Positions 35,801 through 45,800 of a stretch of 64,000 bases of DNA are shown here, in pieces. Source of the DNA: Symsagittifera roscoffensis (lineage: Eukaryota; Xenacoelomorpha; Acoela; Convolutidae); NCBI RefSeq assembly GCF_963678635.1, contig NC_087064.1:13799599-13863598 (forward strand). Direction: 5' to 3'. Position 1 is the first letter of the stretch. The number at the start of each line of letters is the position of its first letter. The notes beneath the pieces are model-generated. The model ran no database searches. It saw only the letters and a list, made by a program, of their open reading frames with translations, and was not told where the DNA came from. Position numbers and translations under genes: made by a program.

Positions 35801-36320
35801 TTTTTGACGTTTTTTTTGCTTATGATGGGCGAAGTTGCAGCTTTGCCTCTGTGTAATGATTTTTCTGCTATCCGATTTGATCATTTCGACATCAAAAATT
35901 TATAGAGGCTTTTCTAAAATATTTGCTGTCGTTATTAGAAACTGACGTTCTTGTTCTTGTTCAGCAGTTTTTGTCGAGTAGAAGGCCTCGTTGCTGACAT
36001 TCTAATCTAGTGGAATCATTCAGATAAATTCTTTTCATCGGATTGTAATGGAATTTAGTTGATAATAGTTTCACTATCTAAGACGTGTTACTGATGCTGT
36101 ATGCTTTTTAGCAGATGACCTTTCTGGTGTCGCATCGGCCCCTCCAGAGTTAGACTGCTTTCAGACGGGCTACAAAGCAGGTTGTCAGGCAGCCATACAG
36201 CAGTTTAGAGTTGTTCTGCAGACCATGTGTTTACCCCAGGCAGAAATCAGAAGTCTAATGAGTAAAATACCCACAACACCCGCTACGAGTGAGGCGACAG
36301 GGAACGACAAACACAAATGA
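29851..36320 (+). CDS. Unknown 173-residue protein, Tyr/Ala-rich N-terminus
   Basis: Three exons with agreeing phases: 29851-29992, 32162-32335 and 36115-36320 (stop TGA), giving 173 residues. I do not recognise the family. Residues 1-65 are low-complexity (MAYDPYGLYRAAPHPASVYS and more Tyr/Ala/Gly/His). The middle has AAESAASKAYEANKLLSKD. The last exon is more ordered: LDCFQTGYKAGCQAAIQQFR followed by VVLQTMCLPQAEIRSLM, with three cysteines and a probable amphipathic helix. There is no signal peptide or membrane segment. The start chosen lies 8 nt after an acceptor-like TTTTTCAG (29841-29842); an in-frame ATG at 29812 would add 13 residues. The exon 3 acceptor is TAGCAG (NAGNAG), allowing one extra Ala. 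AATAAA follows at 36614. A cytohesin-like gene starts 564 bp downstream on the same strand. Confidence 0.75.
31040..31215 (+). repeat. Dispersed repeat family A, partial copy 2
   Basis: Matches the second half of 17030-17520 (GGGACATAAA..., poly-T, TATGAAA, CTAATTATAAATTCAA...TCAATCAACCA). It lies about 130 bp upstream of a hairpin-ended copy (31346), so the two may be parts of one longer element. Confidence 0.65.
31346..31384 (+). repeat. Hairpin-ended dispersed repeat, best-preserved copy
   Basis: GTATCGCAAGTGGTGCGAAG then CTCAGCTTCGCCTCTGTGT. The inner 17 bp GCGAAGCTCAGCTTCGC is a perfect stem with a 1-nt centre. Related ends in the window: 32061-32098, 32741-32776, 33495-33525, 35826-35857, 38676-38708, 40213-40251, 42003-42035, 51519-51549 and 55056-55098. 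All are on the plus strand and most retain (C/T)TTCGCCTCTGTGT. Confidence 0.85.
32517..32776 (+). repeat. Dispersed repeat family B with hairpin-family 3' end
   Basis: Shares GGTAGGGTTGTTC, TGCATAAATGTG and ACTTGAGCAGCAACC with 34040-34185. Its right part (TTTTTAGAGCTATTTTGCCG... CAGCTTCGCTTCTGTGTAAT...GCTATCCG) matches 35775-35885. This suggests a single ~300-bp element of which each copy keeps a part. Confidence 0.7.
33001..33526 (+). repeat. 520-bp SINE-like repeat, copy 1 (partner 38193-38708)
   Basis: Aligns along its length with 38193-38708. Both have CCAACCTAAGTCGCAAATATT, TTAAGTACAGCCAATGCT, ATCATGGATCTGTAGCG, GAGACCCGCAACAAAATAA, and a 3' end in CTCGCC/CTTCGCCTCTGTGT. The central GATCTGTAGCGCAGAGGTAG and GAGTTCGAACC look like A and B boxes of a tRNA-type pol III promoter (about 33200 and 33243). 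Confidence 0.8.
33590..33970 (+). repeat. Dispersed repeat family C, copy with empty MITE site
   Basis: The reverse complement matches the two parts of about 42775-43510 that flank a MITE. Shared blocks are CGTTCCAAATTGAA, TAATTTCGTACGACT, TTTGATATTGTCC and TTTTCTTTTCCCAAAA. At 33866-33874 the sequence CGACTTAAT corresponds to the MITE target, unoccupied here. Confidence 0.8.
34040..34185 (+). repeat. Dispersed repeat family B, partial copy
   Basis: Matches 32517-32660: GGTAAGGTTGTTC, CATAAATGTGCCTGTGCTTG, ACTTGAGCAGCAACCTGCT. Confidence 0.7.
35680..35857 (+). repeat. tRNA-like SINE head joined to hairpin-family end
   Basis: A-box-like GGTGGCTACTGTTTGAAGG and B-box-like GCGGTTCGATTCCGGC (about 35715) are followed by the family tail ending CAGCTTTGCCTCTGTGTAAT at 35857. 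This links the tRNA-like promoter to the hairpin-ended family. Confidence 0.55.
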
Positions 36321-36388
36321 AAAGAACAATCTATTGATCGGAGAAAATTAAACGGAGCATTCACAAGTCATTTAGTTAATTTTATGGG

Positions 36389-36425
36389 TTTGATTGGTTG
36401 ATTAATCTGATTGGTTGATTAATCA
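36389..36425. repeat. 17-bp direct duplication in 3' UTR
   Basis: TGATTGGTTGATTAATC occurs twice in tandem in the 3' UTR of the unknown-protein gene. Each copy holds an ATTGG box and a TTAATC element. Confidence 0.8.
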
Positions 36426-36613
36426 GTTGAACGAATTTCAAATCGATATTAATCAAATATTGATTTGAGAACGACATATATGTTGAATTCGCCCCCGCTT
36501 AATCTTTGCCATCTGATTTGTTCAGATTCCTGTTACTTTTCTTTTATTTAGATGTGATTTGATCTGATGTGCAACTTGTTTTATGTTATTTTTTTTATTA
36601 TCTATGACCTTTA

Positions 36614-36619
36614 AATAAA
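36614..36619 (+). terminator. AATAAA polyadenylation signal, unknown-protein gene
   Basis: AATAAA about 295 nt after the stop codon, with T- and GT-rich sequence downstream (TTTTGTTTATTTTGTCTG). Confidence 0.6.
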
Positions 36620-36883
36620 ATTTTGTTTATTTTGTCTGGAATTATCTGTCCTGCGTGGAAGTTTAATGTTTAGTGGGTGAATATTTCGTAGAAAATGTTG
36701 CTAGACTGAAATCGTGCCTTCAGAAGGGAATGTGGACCAGAATTCCTTCTGCCATTTATTTCTAACCCACGTGGAAAATAAAAGTAATGAGAAACATAGA
36801 TTTCATTGATTTTTTGTTCTACGAGAAACTAGTGTCCTCGTTTTGAATTTTATTCAGCTAAATCACTAATGCTTTCAGATTGA

Positions 36884-39800
36884 ATGACGTTAGTAGAACA
36901 CAATTCCACTTCTGGTCTCCCAGCCTCGGGCGTCCCCCGTCACTCAGAGGGGGGCTCCGGGCACGGTCAAGGGGGGTTTACAGAGGACGAAAACCAGACA
37001 CTTTTGCTGCTGAGGTCAAATAAAGAGAAGTTGTTAGCAGATATCCAGCAAATCAGACGTGAGATCACAGAAGTCACGTCCAGGTATTGAAACGAAACCG
37101 GTGTTACGGTTTAAGTCAATTTCAAATGGAGAGTTACGAGGATCCGTGCATTTGTTAGGATTAGTTGCATATCAATAAAAATTTACCCGAATTCACGTGA
37201 CTTGTTTTTTATTCGAAGTCTGGGAGTAGTTCCAGTTTTGACGTTGCCCATTTTGTAATTGATTCTTTCAACAGGCTGCGCCGTTTGTCCCGACGTTTCC
37301 ATTACTGCCATATTGTCTGCCTATTTTCTTTCGGCCGAAGAGGTAAGACTCTTCAGTACGGCTAAAGAAGTAAAGGTAAGATTCTTGGTACGGCTAAAGA
37401 ACCTTACCTCGCCCAGAATGAGCGTTCTTTCCAACATAAATACTAGATCTGCATCAACTCAATTTTTTCGCAAAAGAATTTTCCTTCTATAACTGATGAC
37501 GACAGTGCTCACGCAAGCTTCTGTTGTTTCGTGTTTTTCACAGTTTTTCTTGGTGAGAATCCCATTGAACAATAAACTCTCCGCGTTATTCTGCCTCTTT
37601 GAGGGACGATGTTAAGTTGGCTCACACATCAAGCATTATTTTTCTTCCTTTCGTATATATTTTTTTCTTTGTTTAGTCAAATTGATAGTGCTGTTGATGT
37701 AATCGGTACCTTCTTACCTGGTAACGATAGTCGTCCCGGTAGCACTCTTTTTGTCAGTATTTTTTTTATTAAAGCCACAAGTTATCTCTGTTCCTCTACG
37801 GTACTCAGTCTCTTCCTGCTTTAATGATTGAGGGGTTTCGCAATTCTTATGACCCAGAGTCTGTTTCTCGCTTTATTCATAATTTGGGAATCAAATTGAT
37901 TATGGTTGGACTCATAGTCCTTAGTCACAAACATTCTGTTGAATGATTGTGGATGTTAGAGATTCAATTTGCCTAAAGTGACGCATCGACAAGTCGATTA
38001 AGATTTTCTAAAGATTTTCACGAGGTCTTCCAAACATAGCTTGGGCTGTATGCATGAAGTGAAGAAAAAGATTTGCTGGGACTTCAGAGGGTAAGGCTCA
38101 GTTGTTCCAGTAGATTTTTGATGTACAGAAGTTGCCTTATCCCTGCTTGTCGAAGTTTCAATTCAAGCTGTTTATTAGCTTTTTTTTACAAGCATAGCTT
38201 TTGCCATAGTATGAACTTTCTTTTTTTCCAACCTAAGTCGCAAATATTGTTGCGACAAAATGTTTTTCATTTTGATCAATAACCAGCTATTAAGTACAGC
38301 CAATGCTCATGATATTGACACAGACTAATATATTACAAATAGAACTTGGCTTTAAGATATCATGGATCTGTAGCGTAGAGATAGAGAGGAGACCCGCAAC
38401 AAAATAATAGGGTCGAACATGGGCAGGGTCGGATGTTTTTAAAGAAACTTTTTTTACTATACTAGTTAAAATGCGTCAGCTCTATAAATTTAGTCATGTT
38501 AGTTGGTAAGTTTCTTTTTTTTAAAGATTGACTGGTACTGATAATGCGTCATAATTGACGTGTACCACTTAGCAATTATGTAGACTCATAGTTGGCGTGC
38601 GTCACTTAAGAAATACTGTAGACTCAAAGTTATACTTCAGTTTTTCCCAGTAGCGTTATCAGTGATGTTTTTGCTTGTGTATGCGAATTGCAACCTCGCC
38701 TCTGTGTTTAAGTATGTCTTGCTTCTCTGCCACTTTCTTTGTTTCGTCGCTTTAAGACGGAGAATAAAAGTTCTGACGCCCTGCGAGTATTTGGTGCTTT
38801 TTGCTGCCTTTAAAATGATGTTTCTTGAAAAACGTTCAGCCTTGCTTACATCGTTCATAACACTGGTGCCTAGAAGTTTGCATTCTGTTTCATCACTAAA
38901 ATTTTCCAAGTTGGCTGTATTACCTCTGCGATAAGCAAGTGTTTTGCAATCGGGTATTATACTTTTTTCCCGTAAACAAATTTGTTCACAGAATGGTCAT
39001 TTTTCTAGGAATGGTAATTATCATTTCTGACATGCTCAAAATCTAGAAATTCGCCACATGAAACTACCATTATTTAAGAAGTTATTAGGTAGAGGCTGTT
39101 TCAGGTTGTAATTAAATTTTCACAAAAAATTTCTCTATTTATGTTTTTCCTTTTCGTGCTAGTTTCTGTCGGTTTATTTTCCTTTTTTAATCCGTTTTTT
39201 AACGCTCATTTTCAAAATCCTGTACAGTTTTTATAGGCTGACTTTTTCAAGCATAGGTTTTATTCCAATATAAACTGTTGTAGACTACAACTGAAAGCTC
39301 AATCATTTGTAAATTTATTAAGTCGGATTTTGTTTTTTTTTCCATTTTTTCAAAATTTTTGAGCCTAGTAAATTCATATGGCGTATTTTTGAGGGCACAA
39401 TTTTTTCGCTCTGGATTATGTGTTTCACTATGGATGAGTCGTAAAAACTTATAACACTTCAGGAAATCTTTCATGATAACAGTTTTGTTTTCGGCTCAAC
39501 AGGAAACAAGGAAACAAAAACACGGGTTTGTGGTTTTCATCCTAGTTTCTGTCGGTCAGTTTTACGTTTTTAAACGCTTTTTTTTATCTGGTAAGGGTTT
39601 TATTGGATTATTTTTTAAAGCATGGGTTTAATTTTATTTAAAACAGTTCTTACTTAACAAACTTCACAAATTTGTACCATGTCTGATTTTGAGTTTTTTG
39701 TTTCATTTTTTTAATCGTTTTTCTTTTAAATGTTCAAATAGTTTCAGTTCTTGTTATATCGACCGAATCAACTTATTTTGCTTAATTTCGAGCAAAATGA

Positions 39801-42800
39801 TATCCGTTTGCGATTACGTGTTTCAATTTGGAGGGGCCAGGAACACTTTAAATTTTTTTGAAGTTTTCTTGTCGGCTCAACAGGTTTCGACCAAAGATTT
39901 GACGAATTGGTTGCTGCTCGCTGAATGGTTTCCGTTTTTGTTTAAGACTGTTTATAAACGTCATATTATGAAGTTATTATAGCTGTAGTTACATTTTCAA
40001 ATAATTTTTTCAGTAAATTTTTAAAGAAATTTTTTGAGCGGCTTTTTTGCTACTGTATTGTAGATCAATATGTAGCGCATTTCTATTTTTTTTCAAGCTA
40101 GTTCTGCCACGTGTTTTCATCAAATTGAGTTTCAGTTGAATAAAACATTAGAACTTTTCGGGTGTTTTTTTTTTCTTATTTAATGAAAGTGTTCAAGAGT
40201 CGATGGCTTTGTGTATCGCATGTGATGCGAAGCTCAGCTTCGCCTCTGTGTTAAATTCAAAGAACATTTTTTCTCACGGAGAACGGGATCTGCTCTGTTA
40301 ACAGGAGATTTAATAAACTTGGAGGATGGTCTGAGCCCAAAGTTAGAGGTTTCCAAGACTAAAATGATGATGGTGCAAGAGAGATGTCGGGGAAGAGAAT
40401 GAAGTGTTAGCGAAAGGTAAGCTGGTCGGATTATGGTCATTTAGTGGGGTAAAAGTTGAGTCTGTAATTTCTGCGCCCTAAGAGGCACCTGTGGTCTTCT
40501 GGTATTTTTGAACACCATAGGGTTGAGTGGACATTAGCGTCTCCCATGGCGATTGTACTTCTGAGCAGTTGAGCCGCTGATGCATTTTAGACTTATCACG
40601 TTTCTCTCATATGTATCCTCTACTTTCATTTGTTGTAGGTGGTTATCCAGTGCTTGCTGGGGTTGTTTTGGGTTGGCTCTGCATGTTGTATGGTTAGTGG
40701 CATTTGGTGATTGATTTGCTGAGCATTGCGTCGCCAGCTCGCTCATTGTATTCTGTCGGTTGAAGTGATCATCTTTTTGTTGTATGGTTTTTGTTATGAT
40801 GAGGCAAGAAGACTATTGCTTTGAGTTCTGTAACTATGAGTTTAGCTTTCTAGGCGGAGTGCTTCTATATGCGTTGAGCTGGCTAGCTCAGTGATGGAGC
40901 GAAGGGCGTGGTACTGTGTTTTTTCCAGTTTGTCAAACTGTGTGGCGCTAAGCCTTGGGTGCCAGGCATGCCCTGAGTAATCCGTTCAACTTCTATGCTT
41001 TAGCAGTAGTTAAGTCTGGATTCCGCGAAAGAAGGTTTCTTCTATCTTTGTTGATATATTTATTGAGGCTATACTTTTTTCCAAGACATTTCAAAGTGTC
41101 ACAACAGTGGGTTTTTACACAAGCTAGATAGCAAGCGTAGTGTAATAGTTATGAATCCACTTTTTTCAATTGAACTCGCCTATAAAAGTGCTCATTTAGT
41201 GGCACTTTTTCTATAATCACAGGCTGTAGCTTGGATAATTTTTAAGTATCTGTTTTGGGCTTCATTGGCGGCTAGTTTCCGATTTTCAATCAACCATGGC
41301 ACCAATACAAGAACACGGGTCTCCTTGCCTCTAGGTTGCAGGTTTAACGCCGCACTTAGAACTAGTTTGATTTATATTTGGTGGCAGTTTGGCTGCATTG
41401 CATTGCCCTTGTTTTAGGCGTGTCTGTACAAAACAGTCCCATACAAAACAGTCCAATACAAAACAGTTCGGAAAAATATGAAAATGAACGAAAAAACAGT
41501 CCAATACAAAACAGTCCGAAAAACAGTCCCAATTAATAATTGTTTTAACAAGCCCCAATTAATAATTGTTTTAACAAAATAGTGACAGCCGCAGTCGCGC
41601 CAACGTGTTGCGAGCTTGCCAACAGAGGGTAGGACTTAATACGAAATTTAGAGCCGGTTATCGCCGCGAAGCGGCGACGCGCGCGCAGCGCGCCCTCCGG
41701 CGACCTTAAACCGGACTGTTTTGTATTGGACTGTTTTTTTCCTCCATTACATGATTTTTGGGACTATTTTGTATTGGACTGTTTTGTATGGGGCTGTTTT
41801 GTATATGCACCGTTTTAGGATCTATCTGCTTCATTGTTGGTGAGTGTGAGTAAAGTTTCGAGGCCCTGTATCGCATAATGTGAGGATGTGAAACTCAAAT
41901 ATTGTACCGAGGGTCAGATCCGATGCATGAAAAAGTTTAAATTTTCAATGTTTATTTTAACGTTTTCTTTTTTTACTTTTTAGGGCTGCTTTTTGTTTTC
42001 TCGCTTGTGTTTGCGAAGTGCGGCTTCGGCTCTGTTGAGTTGTTATTTTTTTATTTTCGTCGATTGTAATACCTTATAGACTTGGGTCGGATTTTTTTTA
42101 GTTGAATGTGCAGATAATTGTTTTAATCTTGCCTTCATTCAGTTTGAATTTCCTTGTGTGGAATCAATTTGTAAGTTATTTCAGCATAGATCTGATATTC
42201 TGAATCAATTCTTTTTTTTTTAAAAAAAGCAAAGCGGAACGTGGTAAAGACAATACATTAGGACCAAGTAGAGATCCTTGTGGAACATCTGTCTCAATTT
42301 TTAAGGAATCAGAGAAGATGTTGTTAACTATATCTTGTGTTGAACGGATAGATAAGATTTAATAAAGCAATTGGGTTTACCAAGTAATAATGAGTGATCC
42401 ACTCTGTCAAATGCAGCTGAAAGATCGAGATTTGTAAAAATCATAGTTTTACGTTTGTCAAATGTTTTGCTTGGTGTTGGATAATGTTATAGAAGCAGAC
42501 TCCGTATAAGTTCCATTTCTGTATGCGATGAAACGGCTGACTATCTGATAAATACCGCAATATTCTTTTAACTAATCCACATTCTGGGATTGAGTGTGCA
42601 TGATGGCTGGTAAAAGGTCAGCTTGGTAATTACAATTTTGAAAAGTCTTTTTACACTCGTTCCTGTGCGTACAGGATATTGCACCTTTTCTAGATCTTCC
42701 AGCAAATAGTGACACTAAGCACAAACAAGACTGCTCGTTTATCAGAGCAAAGCCCTGAATGTTCCAACTGTCCCTTAATTCATATCGAATAGTTTTTGGG

Positions 42801-45800
42801 AAAAGAAAATATTGAAAATTTATAAATTTTGGACAATATCAAACAGTGAAATGTTGAGTCGGGGGGCTATTTCGTGCGCGAAGGACCGAATGGGCGAAAA
42901 AAAACTCGTGGGCGAAGGACCGAAAGCAAAATTAGACTAAAGTCATTTTTTCAAAAGAAGCAATTGCCATTCAATTAAAATGAATTAAATGAAGCAATAT
43001 TTTGCTTCTTTCATAACGAAACCCTTGAAATATAAAATTTTGTTCCAGTTCGGTGGTGGGCAATTTTAAAAATTTTGCATATTCCTGCCGTTTTTATATT
43101 CGGCGAATATCAATATTCAGTCCCTGGAAATGTTTACTTTCTTTCAAAATTTTAAATCACTGAAATCTGATTGGCTGATTTTTATTTTCGCGCATTCGGT
43201 CCTTCGCGTATGAGGGATTTCACCGTTGAGTCGTACGAAATTAATACGACCGATCTGATTAGGTAGCCTCAATTCAATTTGGAACGATTTTGTTGAGCGG
43301 GATAATTCGCCACGTATAAATAATTCGCGTTACGCTCTCAGTATTATGAATAAATTCTTCAAAGAGCGCATAATTTATTCCAGAACGTGGCTAATTTGGC
43401 AATTTTGAAACCCCAGAACTTTACAAAAAATAATCGAAGGTAATTTTTTTTTATTTGAACTCGATATCTTCAATGGGGTATGAACATTTTTTGTCGAAAA
43501 CTATTTTTTCGATCAGCGAAAATTGACTGAATAAAAAAAAACAAACACACCGAGCTTAAATATTCCGTTTTCTTCGAAATTCGGAACAAAAATATTGTGC
43601 GTGCGGGGCCGTGCTATTAGTTAAATTCAACAGTCATGATTCGAGAGCAAGCGGCACGAAAAGTTTGCTTTGCTGATTTTTTGTTTCGTGATTGAATTAT
43701 AAGAGCCTGTTTATGATGTAATTTCATATAAGAAGACTGAAATGGGTAAATTCAATTTGTTATTTTTAGCCAGAAGTAGTAAAAAAAAATCTACATACTG
43801 AAGGAAACGATTACATACTAAAAAAACATAGGTAGAATTGAAAAAGTGAATGCTATTCACTTAGCAATAAACGAGCTATGAAAATAGGCTTCAATTATTC
43901 TGTATCTGTTTGTGTCTGCTCTCTGTGTAGAATGAATGAGTTGCAGTCTGAAGTTGACAGACACACTGAGCCCAAAGTGTTGGATGCGATCGAATTGTTC
44001 AACCAAGGCCAGTTCCCACAGTGCTTTGCCCGACTGGCAGAAGTCAACGCCACCACATCAACATCTGCTAATGGAAACACGAACAATAATAGTAGCGGTA
44101 TTAACAGACAGATCTCTAGTAGTAATACAGAAGACAGTGAAGCAACAGCAGAAAATGAATCAACAGGAGGTTAATAAAATTTTTATACTATCTTTGTCGG
44201 GAGTTATTTCATTTAATCGTGTGTCAATCGGGATATCAAATGCTTACAGTGACGATTGTTTTGCTCTTCATCTGTTATGTTCGTCCTAATTTAGTCGAAA
44301 GAAACCTTGAAGTTGATTACGCTTTTCATAGTTTTTGCCGATTATTGCAAAAATGCTTTTTTCTACTGGTATGGAAACCTCCCAATAAAGATCGATTCGT
44401 GTAAAAATTATTTGTATTTTTTACAAGTAGGGTTTAGACTACTCAGTACAGCTATGATTGCTTGCTTTGACGATAATATTAGAAATGCAAGTTAAAATTT
44501 TCGATCATTTTAGTCAACAGGGAGTGTTCACCAGAGGAGAAAGCGAACTTCCTGTCTAGCAACATGGCCCAGTTGGACCTGGAGAAGTTCCACAAGTACC
44601 TCTACAAGCCCAACAACCAACTGGTGATGCGCAACTTCCTCCTGGCAGTGCCCATTCAGGGACTCACTCTGCTAGATAGTGTGCGCAAGTGCTTCGCTTC
44701 TCTTCTATTCAACGAAGCAGAATCAGATGTTATCACGAGAATTTACAGGTGAACTTCAAACTAATCTAATTTAACATCTGGTCAATGTTAACGTTTCTGA
44801 AATATTGAGTATATTGCAAACTTTTATGAACTTTGGGTCTGTTAATGAAGCCTGCGAATCTCCATTGAGAAATATTTCGCTTATATTCAGTTCAATAAAG
44901 TTATTCTGCTGAAATTACATAGTTTCTTAGGACTCCCGTTAAGATTAGTCTCATGGCTCTCTTATGATTAGTCGAAGATTACTAAACATTGCTTTAAATT
45001 CTCTCATGAATCTTTCCGCAGTTTTAGGCTGGAATTGCTTATTTTTTTACTTGATTTATCTGCTGTTAGGGCGATTTGTCAGGGCAACAAGGTTATTGCA
45101 AGCTCCCCAAAAAGTTACCTTAGAATCGCTGTCGTGTCCTTGTTTAAACCTTTTTTGGTTTTTATATGGGTATTTTGAATGCAAATTTTTCTATTTTAGG
45201 TACATTTCGGAAAGCTATTTCCTGCAGAACCCGGAGGAAGCGGAAAAGGTGTTTGGCTGCGAGGATGCGTGTGAGTTCGCGGCAGGCGCCATCGTCTTCA
45301 TTAACACCTCCATGAACAACAACAACGTCAAGGACAAGATGACAGAAGATGATTTTGCCAGCTACGGACAGTGTAAGCAGACTAGACTGTCAGAAAGCAA
45401 ATGTTTTGAAGCTTTTTATGAAGCAGCCCTGTATAGAGACTACTCTTAAATGATATTTTTTAAATGATCAAAATGCAATTGTAAATTAGAACGAATACCG
45501 AGCGAGTTCCCTACCCTATTTATAGACTGAATTTTCCCCCATCTTTTTCTGAAATGATTCCTTGTTTCTAGGCCGCGAAGTGAAAGAGATGACCCCCAAT
45601 GGAATCCCAAAAGACTACTTAGTGAGTGTCTACAGAGAACTGAAGAAGAATCCCCTACAACTCCGCAGTGCCAACTACAGTCCCCACAAGAGTGTACTCA
45701 AGCAGGGCTCATTGTATAAAGAGGGAGGCCAATACAGAACGTGGAAGAAACGCTTCTTCGTGCTTCATTCGGATTTCTTGTACTACTACGTCAATCCTCA

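Larger units (their letters stand above)
36321..36883. other. 3' UTR and short intergenic gap between two same-strand genes
   Basis: Contains the 17-bp duplication and the AATAAA at 36614. Only ~260 bp separate that signal from an acceptor-like GCTTTCAG (ending 36878) that precedes the next start codon by 5 nt. No separate promoter motif is evident. Confidence 0.6.
37084..43930 (+). other. Intron 1 of the cytohesin-like gene (6.8 kb), rich in repeats
   Basis: Donor after ...ACGTCCAG (37083), acceptor ...CTGTGTAG (43930). It holds a SINE-like copy (38193-38708), hairpin-family ends (40213, 42003), a TA-flanked MITE (41429-41801) and repeat family C interrupted by another MITE (42775-43510). 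No internal gene recognised. Confidence 0.75.

Noticed and set aside
41429-41801. Bacterial contamination suggested by the GC-rich core
   Set aside because: The core lies symmetrically between inverted ends of an AT-rich MITE within an intron, and contains no bacterial coding sequence.
44964-45449. 161-codon frame as one exon
   Set aside because: Only 45200-45372 matches Sec7; the frame upstream and downstream is intronic read-through around a proper acceptor and donor.
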